This document shows, one piece after another, positions 7,036 through 14,378 of a DNA stretch of 39,972 nt (positions are counted from its first letter, which is position 1; each line of letters opens with the position of its first letter). Source of the stretch: Pseudomonadota bacterium. Lineage in GTDB: Bacteria; Pseudomonadota; Alphaproteobacteria; CACIAM-22H2. Both the position numbers and the translations under genes were made by a program. The stretch lies in contig JACQDQ010000027.1 in NCBI GenBank assembly GCA_016201015.1, positions 1 through 39,972 on the forward strand. Direction: 5' to 3'. The notes beneath the pieces were generated by a model. It was not told the origin of the DNA. It saw only the letters and a program-made list of their open reading frames with translations, and did no database searches.

Positions 7036-7986
7036 TCACGCTCGCACGCGCGGGTCGATCGCCAGATAGAGCATATCGACGACGAAATTGACGACAACGA
7101 AACCGCACGTCACCAGCAGAATTGTCGCCTGCAGCAAGGGGTAATTTCTTTCAGCGATGGCGCCGAGGATCAGTCGCCCGAGACCGGGTATGGCGAACAC
7201 CTGCTCGACGACGATGGCGCCGCCCAGGAGGTAGCCGGTCATGATCCCGACGCTGGTCACGAAGGGAATCAGCGCGTTGCGCAGGGCGTGGACATAAACC
7301 ACGCTGCGTTCGGTCGCGCCTTTGGCCCGCGCGGTGCGGATGTAGTCCTGCGTCAACGCATCGAGCATGGCCGAGCGCAGGAGCCGCGAGAGATTGGCCA
7401 GGATCGGCAAAGCCAGCGTCACGGCGGGCAGCAGCAGCCGCGCCACATTGTCGAGCGGATCGTCGGAGAACGCCACATAGCCCAGCGCCTGAACGGACGG
7501 CGCCAGCGCGGCGATCACCAGGATCATCACGATACCGAGCCAGAAGGAGGGAATGGTCAGGCCAACGACGGTCGCCACGCGCATGATGGCGTCGGCCAGG
7601 CGGCCGCGCAGTTCCGCCATCAAGCATCCCGCAGGCACGGCGAGGCCGGCGCCGATCAGCAACGAAAGCAAGGTAAGCTGCAGGGTCGGCCAGACGTGAA
7701 CGGCGATCTCGTCGAGCACCGGGCGGCCGGTCCACAGGGACGTGCCGAAATCGCCGCTCAGCGCGGCGTCGATCCACGCGAGATATTGCTGCACGACGGG
7801 CTGGTCGAGCCCCAGGCGGGCGCGCAGCCCGGCCATGCGCTCGGGCGTCACCTCGGTGTTGGCGCCCAGCATGATCGCGACCGCATCGCCGGGGATCAGC
7901 CGGATCATGAAGAAGACGACGACCGAGACGCTGACGAGGACGAAGATCAGGTCAACGAGCCGGGCGATGATGAGGCGGAAGAACAC
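7036..7986 (-). CDS. Peptide/muropeptide ABC transporter permease (DppB/OppB type)
   Basis: This 316-residue inner-membrane permease pairs with the DppC-like protein. The first helix (LVDLIFVLVSVSVVVFFMI) leads into RLIPGDAV, the conserved DppB N-terminal motif. A periplasmic segment GLDQPVVQQYLAWIDAALSGDFGTSL follows, then the EAA loop RTARAKGATERSVVYVHALRN. The C-terminus, YLAIDPRVRA, is also typical. It starts with GTG at 7986, 67 bp after the binding-protein stop, and is followed by dppC after 3 bp, so the three genes form one leftward operon. Substrate choice is set by the binding protein and is inferred from the neighbouring peptidoglycan-recycling enzymes. Confidence 0.88.
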   Translation of the reverse strand: MFFRLIIARLVDLIFVLVSVSVVVFFMIRLIPGDAVAIMLGANTEVTPERMAGLRARLGLDQPVVQQYLAWIDAALSGDFGTSLWTGRPVLDEIAVHVWPTLQLTLLSLLIGAGLAVPAGCLMAELRGRLADAIMRVATVVGLTIPSFWLGIVMILVIAALAPSVQALGYVAFSDDPLDNVARLLLPAVTLALPILANLSRLLRSAMLDALTQDYIRTARAKGATERSVVYVHALRNALIPFVTSVGIMTGYLLGGAIVVEQVFAIPGLGRLILGAIAERNYPLLQATILLVTCGFVVVNFVVDMLYLAIDPRVRA

Positions 7987-8053
7987 GCGGTGCTGCAGGC
8001 CTCCTGCGTCCGCTCATGAGCCGGCGCTGCCTGGGCAGGCAGCCACGCGCCGC

Positions 8054-9559
8054 TCAACGGGCGACCGAGACGCTGACGAGAGATGAGAGCGACCGGTTGG
8101 CGATGATCTCGAAACCTTGCACGTTGCCGCGCAGCGCGCTGAAGAGTTGAGCATAGGCGAGATGAACCACGGGCCCTTCGCAGGCGAGCACCCGCTGCAC
8201 CTTCGCATAGGACGCCTTGCGAGCGGCCGCGTCGACCGTCGCGCGCGCCGTATCGAGCAGCGAGTCGATCTCGGGATTCGAGTATTTGAACACGTTCGTC
8301 GAACCGCCCGTGCGGAAGGTACGATAAAAGTAATCGTCGGGGTCGGGGCTGCCGGCATTGGTCGAGGCGAAGAGATCGAAATTGCTATTGCGCCAGTCCT
8401 GAATGAACTGGCCCAACTCGGGCGTTTTCAGCTCGACCCGGAAGCCGGCCTTGTTGAGCTGCTGTTGGACCACTTGCGCGATGTCCTTGATGTCCTGGCG
8501 CGGCAGCACGGTCATGGTCACGGCGATGGGCTGTGCGTGGCCGGCGGCCTTGAGGAGCTCCATCGCCTTCGCCGGGTTGCGGCCATAGCAGGGGAACTCG
8601 TTCACATCGACCGCCCAATCCCTGAGGGCCGGTGAAAGCGGGCCGCCCGGCACGCCGGCGCCGAACAATGCGGCCTGTATGATCTCCTGGCGGTCGAGGG
8701 CGAGGTTCACCGCCTCGCGCACCCTGGGGTCGTTGAAGGGCGGCTTCGAAACGTTGAGGCCGATGAGCGAATAGGCGAGTTCGAGCGTCTCCTGAAGCCG
8801 CAGATTGGGTTTTCCCTTGAGTTGCAGCGCCGTGGCCGCGTCGATGTTCGGCAGCATCGCGTACTGGCCGCTGGCGAGCCCCACTTGCCGGGTGGCGGAC
8901 TCGGGCACGATGTTGAACTTGACGCCGTCGAGCTTCGGCAGGCTCTGGCGCCAATATCCCTCGTGGCGCGCGAGAACGATGAAGCTGTTGGGCTGCCACT
9001 CCTTGAACTTGAACGGCCCGGTGCCAACCGGCTGGCGCTGCAGGCTGTCCTTGTCGCTCTCGAAGGCGCGCGGCACGATGGCGATTGTCGCCAGCGAGGT
9101 GAGGAGCGGAGCGGACGGCTCTTTCAGCTTGACTTCGGCGGTCTGCGCATCCGACGCGGCAATGCTCTCGACCGCCGCGAGCCGGGTGGCGAGCGGTGAC
9201 GCGATCTCCTTCGCCAGAGTACGCTTGAGAGACGCAACGACGTCGGCGGCCTCCATCGGCGCGCCATTGTGGAAGGTGACGCCGCGGCGCAGCCTGAACA
9301 CATAGGTCTTGCCGTCGGGAGAAACCGTCCAGGATTCGGCCAGCCCGGGACCAATGCGCAAGTCCTTGTCGATGGCGGTGAGGCCCTCGTAGATCGTGCC
9401 GTTGACGACCATGAACGAGGAGAAGGCCGTGACGATGTGCGGATCGAGGCCCGCAGGCGACTGATCGATCCCAAGCTCAAGGGTCTGCGCGGAAGCGGCA
9501 TGGACCGGCAGGGCGAGCGCCCCGGCGACCATGATCGAGCGAAGCGCGTTCCTGACCAT
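8054..9559 (-). CDS. ABC transporter periplasmic binding protein, family 5 (SBP_bac_5)
   Basis: This is a 501-residue periplasmic solute receptor. A Sec signal peptide is visible (about residues 1-25, with hydrophobic stretch IMVAGALALPVHA and cleavage after ASA). The mature protein then shows the DppA/OppA pattern: GLDPHIVTAFSS, YEGLTAID, GLAESWTVSPDGKTYVFRLR, and GVTFHNGAPMEAADVVASLKR. The C-terminal lobe has LNVSKPPFNDPRVREAVNLALDR. The gene is first in the leftward operon and diverges from anmK across a 120-bp gap carrying the GntR-type inverted repeat. By position the cargo is probably a muropeptide or anhydro-MurNAc-containing sugar, but family 5 receptors also bind plain peptides, nickel and opines. 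Confidence 0.88.
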   Translation of the reverse strand: MVRNALRSIMVAGALALPVHAASAQTLELGIDQSPAGLDPHIVTAFSSFMVVNGTIYEGLTAIDKDLRIGPGLAESWTVSPDGKTYVFRLRRGVTFHNGAPMEAADVVASLKRTLAKEIASPLATRLAAVESIAASDAQTAEVKLKEPSAPLLTSLATIAIVPRAFESDKDSLQRQPVGTGPFKFKEWQPNSFIVLARHEGYWRQSLPKLDGVKFNIVPESATRQVGLASGQYAMLPNIDAATALQLKGKPNLRLQETLELAYSLIGLNVSKPPFNDPRVREAVNLALDRQEIIQAALFGAGVPGGPLSPALRDWAVDVNEFPCYGRNPAKAMELLKAAGHAQPIAVTMTVLPRQDIKDIAQVVQQQLNKAGFRVELKTPELGQFIQDWRNSNFDLFASTNAGSPDPDDYFYRTFRTGGSTNVFKYSNPEIDSLLDTARATVDAAARKASYAKVQRVLACEGPVVHLAYAQLFSALRGNVQGFEIIANRSLSSLVSVSVAR

Positions 9560-9560
9560 C

Positions 9561-9580
9561 CTCTAGCCTCCTCTAGCCTC
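9561..9580 (-). promoter_or_regulatory. Tandem 10-bp repeat carrying two Shine-Dalgarno-like cores
   Basis: CTCTAGCCTC is repeated exactly twice. Read leftward this gives GAGGCTAGAGGAGGCTAGAG directly before the ATG of the binding-protein gene. The upstream core AGAGGAGG sits about 7 bases from the start and should be the working ribosome site. The copy next to the ATG is too close to work. The duplication probably created or improved the site. Confidence 0.5.
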
Positions 9581-9618
9581 TTTTTCTCTGAGATTTTGGC
9601 AGCCAAGCCGGGCGGTAG

Positions 9619-9654
9619 TGGTATTAAAAATCGTAGGCCGGCATAATACCAATT
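9619..9654. promoter_or_regulatory. Inverted-repeat operator between binding-protein gene and anmK
   Basis: TGGTATTA (9619-9626) and TAATACCA (9644-9651) are perfect inverted copies separated by 17 bases; the right half extends to TAATACCAATT. The half-site is the one found upstream of murQ and murA. The site lies in a divergent promoter region, so a GntR-type regulator bound here could control import and the first kinase together. Confidence 0.62.
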
Positions 9655-9679
9655 GCAAGCCGCAAGTCGGGAGTACCGG

Positions 9680-10807
9680 GTGGCGAACGGGGATCTGGTA
9701 ACAGCAATCGGCGCCATCAGCGGCACATCGATGGACGGCATCGATGTCTCGATCGTCGAAACCGACGGCGCAAGCGTCGTGCGGCCGGGCCCCGGGCGAA
9801 CCTACGGTTACAGCGACGATCTCCGCCGCGCGCTGCTGCGGTTGATCGCGGATCCCGCCGCCGCCGAGAACGATCCCCTCGCAGAGCTCGAGGCGGAGGT
9901 GACGGACGCCCACGCCGCGGCGATCGCGGCATTCATGCGCGAGCAGGGCATCTTAAGGGCGAGCGTGTCGGTCGTCGGATTGCACGGGCAAACCATCCTC
10001 CATCGCCCGGAGCGGCACTTCACGCGCCAACTCGGTATCGGCGTCCGCGTTGCAAGGACGCTCGGCATCGATACCGTCAATCGGTTCCGCCACGCCGACA
10101 TGGCGGCCGGCGGCGAGGGTGCGCCGTTGGCGCCGCTCTATCACAAGGCGCTGGCCGGCCGCCTCGAGCCTCCGGTCATGGTGCTCAATCTAGGGGGCGT
10201 CGCTAACGTCACGTATATCGACGGCGAGACGGTCATTGCCTTCGACACCGGTCCCGCCTCGGCCCTGCTCGATGATTTCGTGCGGCGGCGGATCGGCAAG
10301 CCCTATGACGAGGGCGGTCGGCTCGCCGCCTCGGGCCAGGCGGACGCCCGCATCCTGGCCGGCTTGATGCGGCATCCCTTCTTCGACCGGCCGCCGCCGA
10401 AGTCGCTCGATCGCAACGACTTCCACCTGCGGGCGCAGATCGTCGAGGGTCTTTCGGACGGCGACGGCGCGGCAACGCTCGCGGCCTTTACCATCGCCTC
10501 GGCGGCGGATGCGCTGCGTCACGTTCCCGCCGCGCCGAGACGCTGGCTCGTCACGGGCGGCGGACGCTTCAACGCCATGTTCATGCGTCTGTTGGCCGAG
10601 CGGGTCGGCGTGGCAGTCGAGCCCGTCGAAGCCGTGGGCTGGGACGGCGATTTCATCGAGGCACAATGTTTCGGCTACCTGGCAGTGCGTTCGTTGCGCG
10701 GCCTGCCGATCAGTCTGCCGACCACGACGGGCGTGCCCGTGCCGATGAGCGGCGGCGAGCTTTGGCGCGTGCCTGAAGCGAGCCCGTCCTCAGCGTCGAG
10801 GGCCTGA
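9680..10807 (+). CDS. anmK: Anhydro-N-acetylmuramic acid kinase
   Basis: AnmK opens and phosphorylates 1,6-anhydro-MurNAc with ATP to give MurNAc-6-P, the substrate of MurQ. The N-terminal ATP loop reads AIGAISGTSMDGIDVSIVE. Further family motifs are LHGQTILHRPERHFTRQ, LNLGGVANVTYIDG, FDTGPASALLDDFV and LVTGGGRFNAMFMRLLAER. The track ORF begins with a TTG at 9653 that overlaps the candidate operator. The GTG at 9680 is preferred because GGGAG lies six bases before it, giving 375 residues, close to the usual family length. It is transcribed alone, divergent from the importer operon. With murQ and the kinase it completes a route from anhydro-MurNAc to GlcNAc-6-P. Confidence 0.93.
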   Translation: MANGDLVTAIGAISGTSMDGIDVSIVETDGASVVRPGPGRTYGYSDDLRRALLRLIADPAAAENDPLAELEAEVTDAHAAAIAAFMREQGILRASVSVVGLHGQTILHRPERHFTRQLGIGVRVARTLGIDTVNRFRHADMAAGGEGAPLAPLYHKALAGRLEPPVMVLNLGGVANVTYIDGETVIAFDTGPASALLDDFVRRRIGKPYDEGGRLAASGQADARILAGLMRHPFFDRPPPKSLDRNDFHLRAQIVEGLSDGDGAATLAAFTIASAADALRHVPAAPRRWLVTGGGRFNAMFMRLLAERVGVAVEPVEAVGWDGDFIEAQCFGYLAVRSLRGLPISLPTTTGVPVPMSGGELWRVPEASPSSASRA

Positions 10808-10911
10808 ATTTGACGGCCGTCGTGATACGACGCATAGAGGCATCCCCAGCGCCTTGGCCTGGACTCGGCGAACACGTAGCCACGTCGTCACAATCGCAAT
10901 AGGTTGAAGGA

Positions 10912-11772
10912 ATGAATTCGACCGCGCGCCGCGAGAAGCTTCGCGGCATTCTCGCGGGTGAGCGTTGCGTTCACCCCGCATCGGTATTCGACCCATTGTC
11001 GGCGCGCATTGCCGAGGAGCTTGGTTTTGAAATCGGCATGCTTGCAGGCTCGGTGGCGTCGCTGGTCGTCCTCGGCGAGCCGGACTTGGTGCTCCTGACG
11101 CTGACGGAGTTCGCCGAGCAGGCCCATCGCATCTGTCGTGCCGGCGGTCTTCCGCTCTTCGTTGATGCCGACCACGGCTACGGCAACGCGCTCAATGTGA
11201 GGCGCAGCGTGGAGGAGTTGGAAACCGCCGGCGTCGCCGGGCTGTCGATAGAGGATACATTGCTGCCGCCCCCCTTCGGCCGCAGCGGGAAGGCGGAGCT
11301 GACTTCCATCGAGGAAGCCGTCGGCAAATTGCGCGCCGGGCTCGATGCGCGTCGGGATCGCGGCTTGGTGATTGCAGGGCGAACGAGCGTCGCGGCCACC
11401 TCCGGACTTGACGACCTCCTGGCCCGGGCAACCGCGTATGCGGCGACCGGCGTCGACGCGCTGTTCCTGGCCGGAATCCGGTCGCGCAAGGAACTCGATG
11501 CCGTTGCTTCGACTGTGAGGATTCCGATCATTCTTGGGGCGGCCAAGGGTGAAATCGACGATACGGAATACCTTGAGTCGCGCGGCGTACGGATCTGCCT
11601 GCAAGGTCATCTGCCCTTCGCCGCCGCCGTGTCGGCCGTCTATGACTCCCTCAAGGCTCTTCGCGACGGCTCGCGCCCTGAAAAGATGGGGGCATCAAAG
11701 GATGTGCTGAACCGGCTAAGCCGCAGCCAGCTCTACGACCGTTGGATGAAGGAATTCCTCGGTCGGACATAG
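10912..11772 (+). CDS. Oxaloacetate decarboxylase-like protein (isocitrate lyase/PEP mutase superfamily)
   Basis: This 286-residue TIM-barrel enzyme closely follows the pattern of the Pseudomonas PA4872 oxaloacetate decarboxylase. It shows the N-terminal CVHPASVFDPLSARIAEELGF, GMLAGSVASLVVLGEPDLVLLTLTEF, the metal-site strand FVDADHGYGNALNV and GLSIEDTLLPPPFG. The DADHGYGN form, in place of the DADTGFG of 2-methylisocitrate lyases, and the lack of the KKCGH motif favour a decarboxylase over a lyase. The product would be pyruvate and CO2. The ATG at 10912 has GAAGGA just upstream. It stands between the anmK unit and the convergent CoA-transferase genes. Its link to either is uncertain; removing oxaloacetate or another 2-oxo diacid from the catabolic route is one possibility. 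Confidence 0.78.
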   Translation: MNSTARREKLRGILAGERCVHPASVFDPLSARIAEELGFEIGMLAGSVASLVVLGEPDLVLLTLTEFAEQAHRICRAGGLPLFVDADHGYGNALNVRRSVEELETAGVAGLSIEDTLLPPPFGRSGKAELTSIEEAVGKLRAGLDARRDRGLVIAGRTSVAATSGLDDLLARATAYAATGVDALFLAGIRSRKELDAVASTVRIPIILGAAKGEIDDTEYLESRGVRICLQGHLPFAAAVSAVYDSLKALRDGSRPEKMGASKDVLNRLSRSQLYDRWMKEFLGRT

Positions 11773-11796
11773 ACTGCCGGCGCCGCGCCGCGCCTG

Positions 11797-12468
11797 TCAG
11801 GTGGTGCGCGGAAGATGAATTTTCGCCGCGGTCATTGTCTGAAGCGCTTCGATGGTCAGCCCGGCCACGATGTCGAGCAATTCGAATCCACGCGCCGTCA
11901 CTTCGAGAACGGCGAGGTTGGTGTACACGCGATTCACCGAACCGGGAGCGGTCAGCGGATAGGAGCAATGCTCGACCAGCCGCGGCCGGCCCTCTTTGGT
12001 CGTGTGCTCCATGATGACCCAAAGCTGCTTGGCCCCGACGGCCAGGTCCATCGCGCCGCCGACGGCCGGGACGATGTCGTTCGATGATGTCGTCCAGTTG
12101 GCGATGTCGCCGTTCTCCGCCACCTCAAAGGCCCCGAGGACGCAGAGGTCCAAGTGTCCGCCCCGAATCATCGCGAAGCTGTCGGCGTGATGGAAAAGCG
12201 CGGCGCCCGGCAGCAATGTGACAGCCTTCTTGCCGGCGTTGACCAGCCATGGATCGACGGCATCGGGTGACGGGGCCGGCCCCATGCCGAGGATGCCGTT
12301 CTCGGAATGGAAGACGACCTCGCGCCCCGGCGGTACGTGGTCGGCAACCGTCGTCGGCATGCCCACCCCCAGGTTTACATACCAGCCTTCCGGGATGTCG
12401 CGAACCAGTCGCGCCGCCATCCCGGTTCTGTCCAATGGAGTCGCAGAAGCCATCACGATGTCCTTCAT
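11797..12468 (-). CDS. Family I CoA-transferase, beta subunit (3-oxoacid CoA-transferase type)
   Basis: This is a 223-residue catalytic subunit. Family I CoA-transferases move CoA between carboxylic acids through a glutamyl-CoA thioester. The catalytic Glu is seen in VVFHSENGILGMG, preceded by YVNLGVGMPTTVADHVP and followed by GGHLDLCVLGAFEV, all characteristic of ScoB/PcaJ/AtoA. The track ORF starts at 12621, inside the alpha-subunit gene. The ATG at 12468 is chosen because GGGAGG lies six bases before it and the N-terminus then fits the family. It is the last gene of the leftward operon, 49 bp after the alpha subunit. The acid activated is unknown; succinyl-CoA or acetyl-CoA is the usual donor. 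Confidence 0.9.
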   Translation of the reverse strand: MKDIVMASATPLDRTGMAARLVRDIPEGWYVNLGVGMPTTVADHVPPGREVVFHSENGILGMGPAPSPDAVDPWLVNAGKKAVTLLPGAALFHHADSFAMIRGGHLDLCVLGAFEVAENGDIANWTTSSNDIVPAVGGAMDLAVGAKQLWVIMEHTTKEGRPRLVEHCSYPLTAPGSVNRVYTNLAVLEVTARGFELLDIVAGLTIEALQTMTAAKIHLPRTT

Positions 12469-12517
12469 GCAAGCCTCCCGCCAAACCTCAAAGCTCGTCC
12501 CCATCTCGCGGCGTTGG

Positions 12518-13183
12518 TCATTCGCGCGCAACACGCACGACGCGGTCCACGAAGATCCCGGGCGTGACGACGATCTCGGGATCGAGTTCACCCAATTCGA
12601 CGACGTCGTGCGCCTGAACAATGGTCAACCGCGCGGCCATCGCCATGATCGGATTGAAGTTTCGACCGCTCCCTCTGTAAGTCAGGTTGCCCCATCGATC
12701 GGCTCGCCAGGCTTCGATGAGCGCGACATCCGCCTGAAGCGCCTGCTCGAGCAGAAAGCTGCGCCCGGCAAACTCCCTCACCTCTTTGCCCTCCCCCATC
12801 CGCGTTCCAACCCCGGTCGGCGTATAGAAGGCCGGAATTCCGGCTCCAGCCGCACGGATCCGCTCGGCCAGGGTTCCTTGCGGCACGAGTTCGACCTCAA
12901 GCTTGCCGGCGCGGAAGAGCTCGTCGAAGATGACCGAACCCTTCGGAAAGCTGCAGACGATCTTTCGAACCCGCCCCAGCCCCATCAGTCGCGGGATGCC
13001 GGTCTCGCGACCCCATCCCGCGTTATTCGCGACAATCGTCAGCTCGCGCGCACCTTGCTCGGCCAACCCGTCCATCAACATGTTCGGCTGGCCAACGGCA
13101 CCGAACCCACCAACCAGGACGACCGCGCCGTCGCGCACGCCCGACAGGGCCTCAGCGATACTGGCAACTCGCTTGTCCATCAT
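12518..13183 (-). CDS. Family I CoA-transferase, alpha subunit
   Basis: This 221-residue partner of the beta subunit forms the heteromeric CoA-transferase. The N-terminus MDKRVASIAEALSGVRDGA leads into the CoA-binding loop VLVGGFGAVGQPNMLMDGL. LTIVANNAGWGR and the ELVPQGTLAERIRAAGAGIPAFYTPTG stretch follow, as in ScoA/PcaI/AtoD. The start overlaps the stop of the upstream ATPase gene (ATGATG, either Met possible), so transport and activation are translationally coupled. This coupling suggests that the imported acid, or an early product of it, is the CoA acceptor. That is inference. Confidence 0.9.
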   Translation of the reverse strand: MMDKRVASIAEALSGVRDGAVVLVGGFGAVGQPNMLMDGLAEQGARELTIVANNAGWGRETGIPRLMGLGRVRKIVCSFPKGSVIFDELFRAGKLEVELVPQGTLAERIRAAGAGIPAFYTPTGVGTRMGEGKEVREFAGRSFLLEQALQADVALIEAWRADRWGNLTYRGSGRNFNPIMAMAARLTIVQAHDVVELGELDPEIVVTPGIFVDRVVRVARE

Positions 13184-14373
13184 TTCGAGTTGTTTCCAGG
13201 TTCAATGCGCTGCGCCGGCCCGTCCGTTCCGACTTTTCCGTCGGCAGTGGCCAGCCCAATCGCGTTCATGACGGAGAATTCGACAGCGACGCTTTCGCCG
13301 CTGGTGAAATTCGTTTCCGGACCAGTCCTTGATTGCAGATGCAGGTCGCCCACGCGGACATTGTAGCGATTGGTCTGACCGAGGAACCCGGCGGAGACGA
13401 CGGTGCCGATAAGACGGTTCCAACCATCACGCGGCGGCGCATTCGTCTGCCGCAGGTCGATCGCCTCGGGACGCACCGATATTGCGATCGGCTTCACCGA
13501 AGAGGTCGGGTTCGGAAACTGGCACTTCACGACTTGCCCGCCGGTCAGCTTGACCGTGGCGACACCGTTCTCGGGCACGCTCCCCGCGATGGTGCCGGTA
13601 AGAAGGTTCGTCGATCCCATGAAGCCGGCGACGAACGCGTCGCGCGGTCGAAAATAGATCTCGCGCGGCGAGCCGATCTGCATCAGCTGTCCTTGGTTGA
13701 TGACCGCGATCATGTCCGACATTTCCAAAGCCTCGGACTGATCATGCGTGACGTAGATCGTGGTAACGCCGATCTGCTGCTGCAGTCTCTTCAACTCGTT
13801 CCGCATCTCGTCGCGCAACTTGGCATCGAGATTGCTGAGCGGCTCATCGAGCAGCAGAAGCCTCGGACTCCGGACGATGGCGCGGGCCAGCGCGACCCGT
13901 TGCTGTTGCCCGCCCGACAACTGGGTGGGCGAGCGGCCCTGAAAGCCAGCAAGATTGACGGTCTCGAGCGCGCCGCCGACCAGGCGCTCGACTTCCGCGG
14001 CGCCGTACGTGCGATCGCGCGAGACGCGCAGAGGAAAGGCCACGTTCTCGAAGACGGTCATGTGCGGCCAGATCGCGTATGACTGGAAAACCATCCCTAT
14101 GTTGCGCCGGTTGAGCGCGACATTGGTTCCGTGCCGCGCATCAAAGAGAACATCGCGGCCCAAACGAACCATGCCTTCGTCCGGCTGCTCGAGGCCGGCC
14201 ACGCACCGCAGCGTGGTCGTCTTGCCGCATCCGCTTGGTCCCAGCAGGGTAAAGAAGGTGCCGGTCTTGAGGCTGAAGCTGATCGGGCGTATGCCGCGAC
14301 CCGTGCCATGTCCGGTGCCGGGATAGTCCTTGGCCAAGTCAATCACTTCTAGAGCGGAATCGACGTTTGCCAC
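13180..14373 (-). CDS. ABC transporter ATP-binding protein (FbpC/PotA type, TOBE domain)
   Basis: This is a 397-residue ATPase. Walker A is GPSGCGKTT (residues 45-53), the Q-loop is in VFQSYAIWPHMT, the signature reads LSGGQQQRVALARA, Walker B is LLLLDEPLSNLDA, and the switch His is in VTHDQSEALEMSD. The last 120 or so residues form an OB-like TOBE regulatory domain. The track start (14604) lies in the permease gene. The GTG at 14373, six bases past the permease stop and after GGGAAG, gives a normal N-terminus. With the fused permease and the FbpA-like receptor it forms an importer of the iron(III)/2-aminoethylphosphonate/sulfate-type class. The CoA-transferase and hydratase neighbours argue for an organic anion rather than iron. 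Confidence 0.9.
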   Translation of the reverse strand: MANVDSALEVIDLAKDYPGTGHGTGRGIRPISFSLKTGTFFTLLGPSGCGKTTTLRCVAGLEQPDEGMVRLGRDVLFDARHGTNVALNRRNIGMVFQSYAIWPHMTVFENVAFPLRVSRDRTYGAAEVERLVGGALETVNLAGFQGRSPTQLSGGQQQRVALARAIVRSPRLLLLDEPLSNLDAKLRDEMRNELKRLQQQIGVTTIYVTHDQSEALEMSDMIAVINQGQLMQIGSPREIYFRPRDAFVAGFMGSTNLLTGTIAGSVPENGVATVKLTGGQVVKCQFPNPTSSVKPIAISVRPEAIDLRQTNAPPRDGWNRLIGTVVSAGFLGQTNRYNVRVGDLHLQSRTGPETNFTSGESVAVEFSVMNAIGLATADGKVGTDGPAQRIEPGNNSK

Positions 14374-14378
14374 AGGAT

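Noticed and set aside
6487-8019. 510-codon plus-strand ORF
   Set aside because: Lies antisense to the two importer permeases; His/Asp/Arg-rich with no recognisable motif.
10818-10832. Small hairpin CGTCGT-gat-ACGACG after anmK
   Set aside because: Six-base stem without a T-run; too weak to call a terminator.
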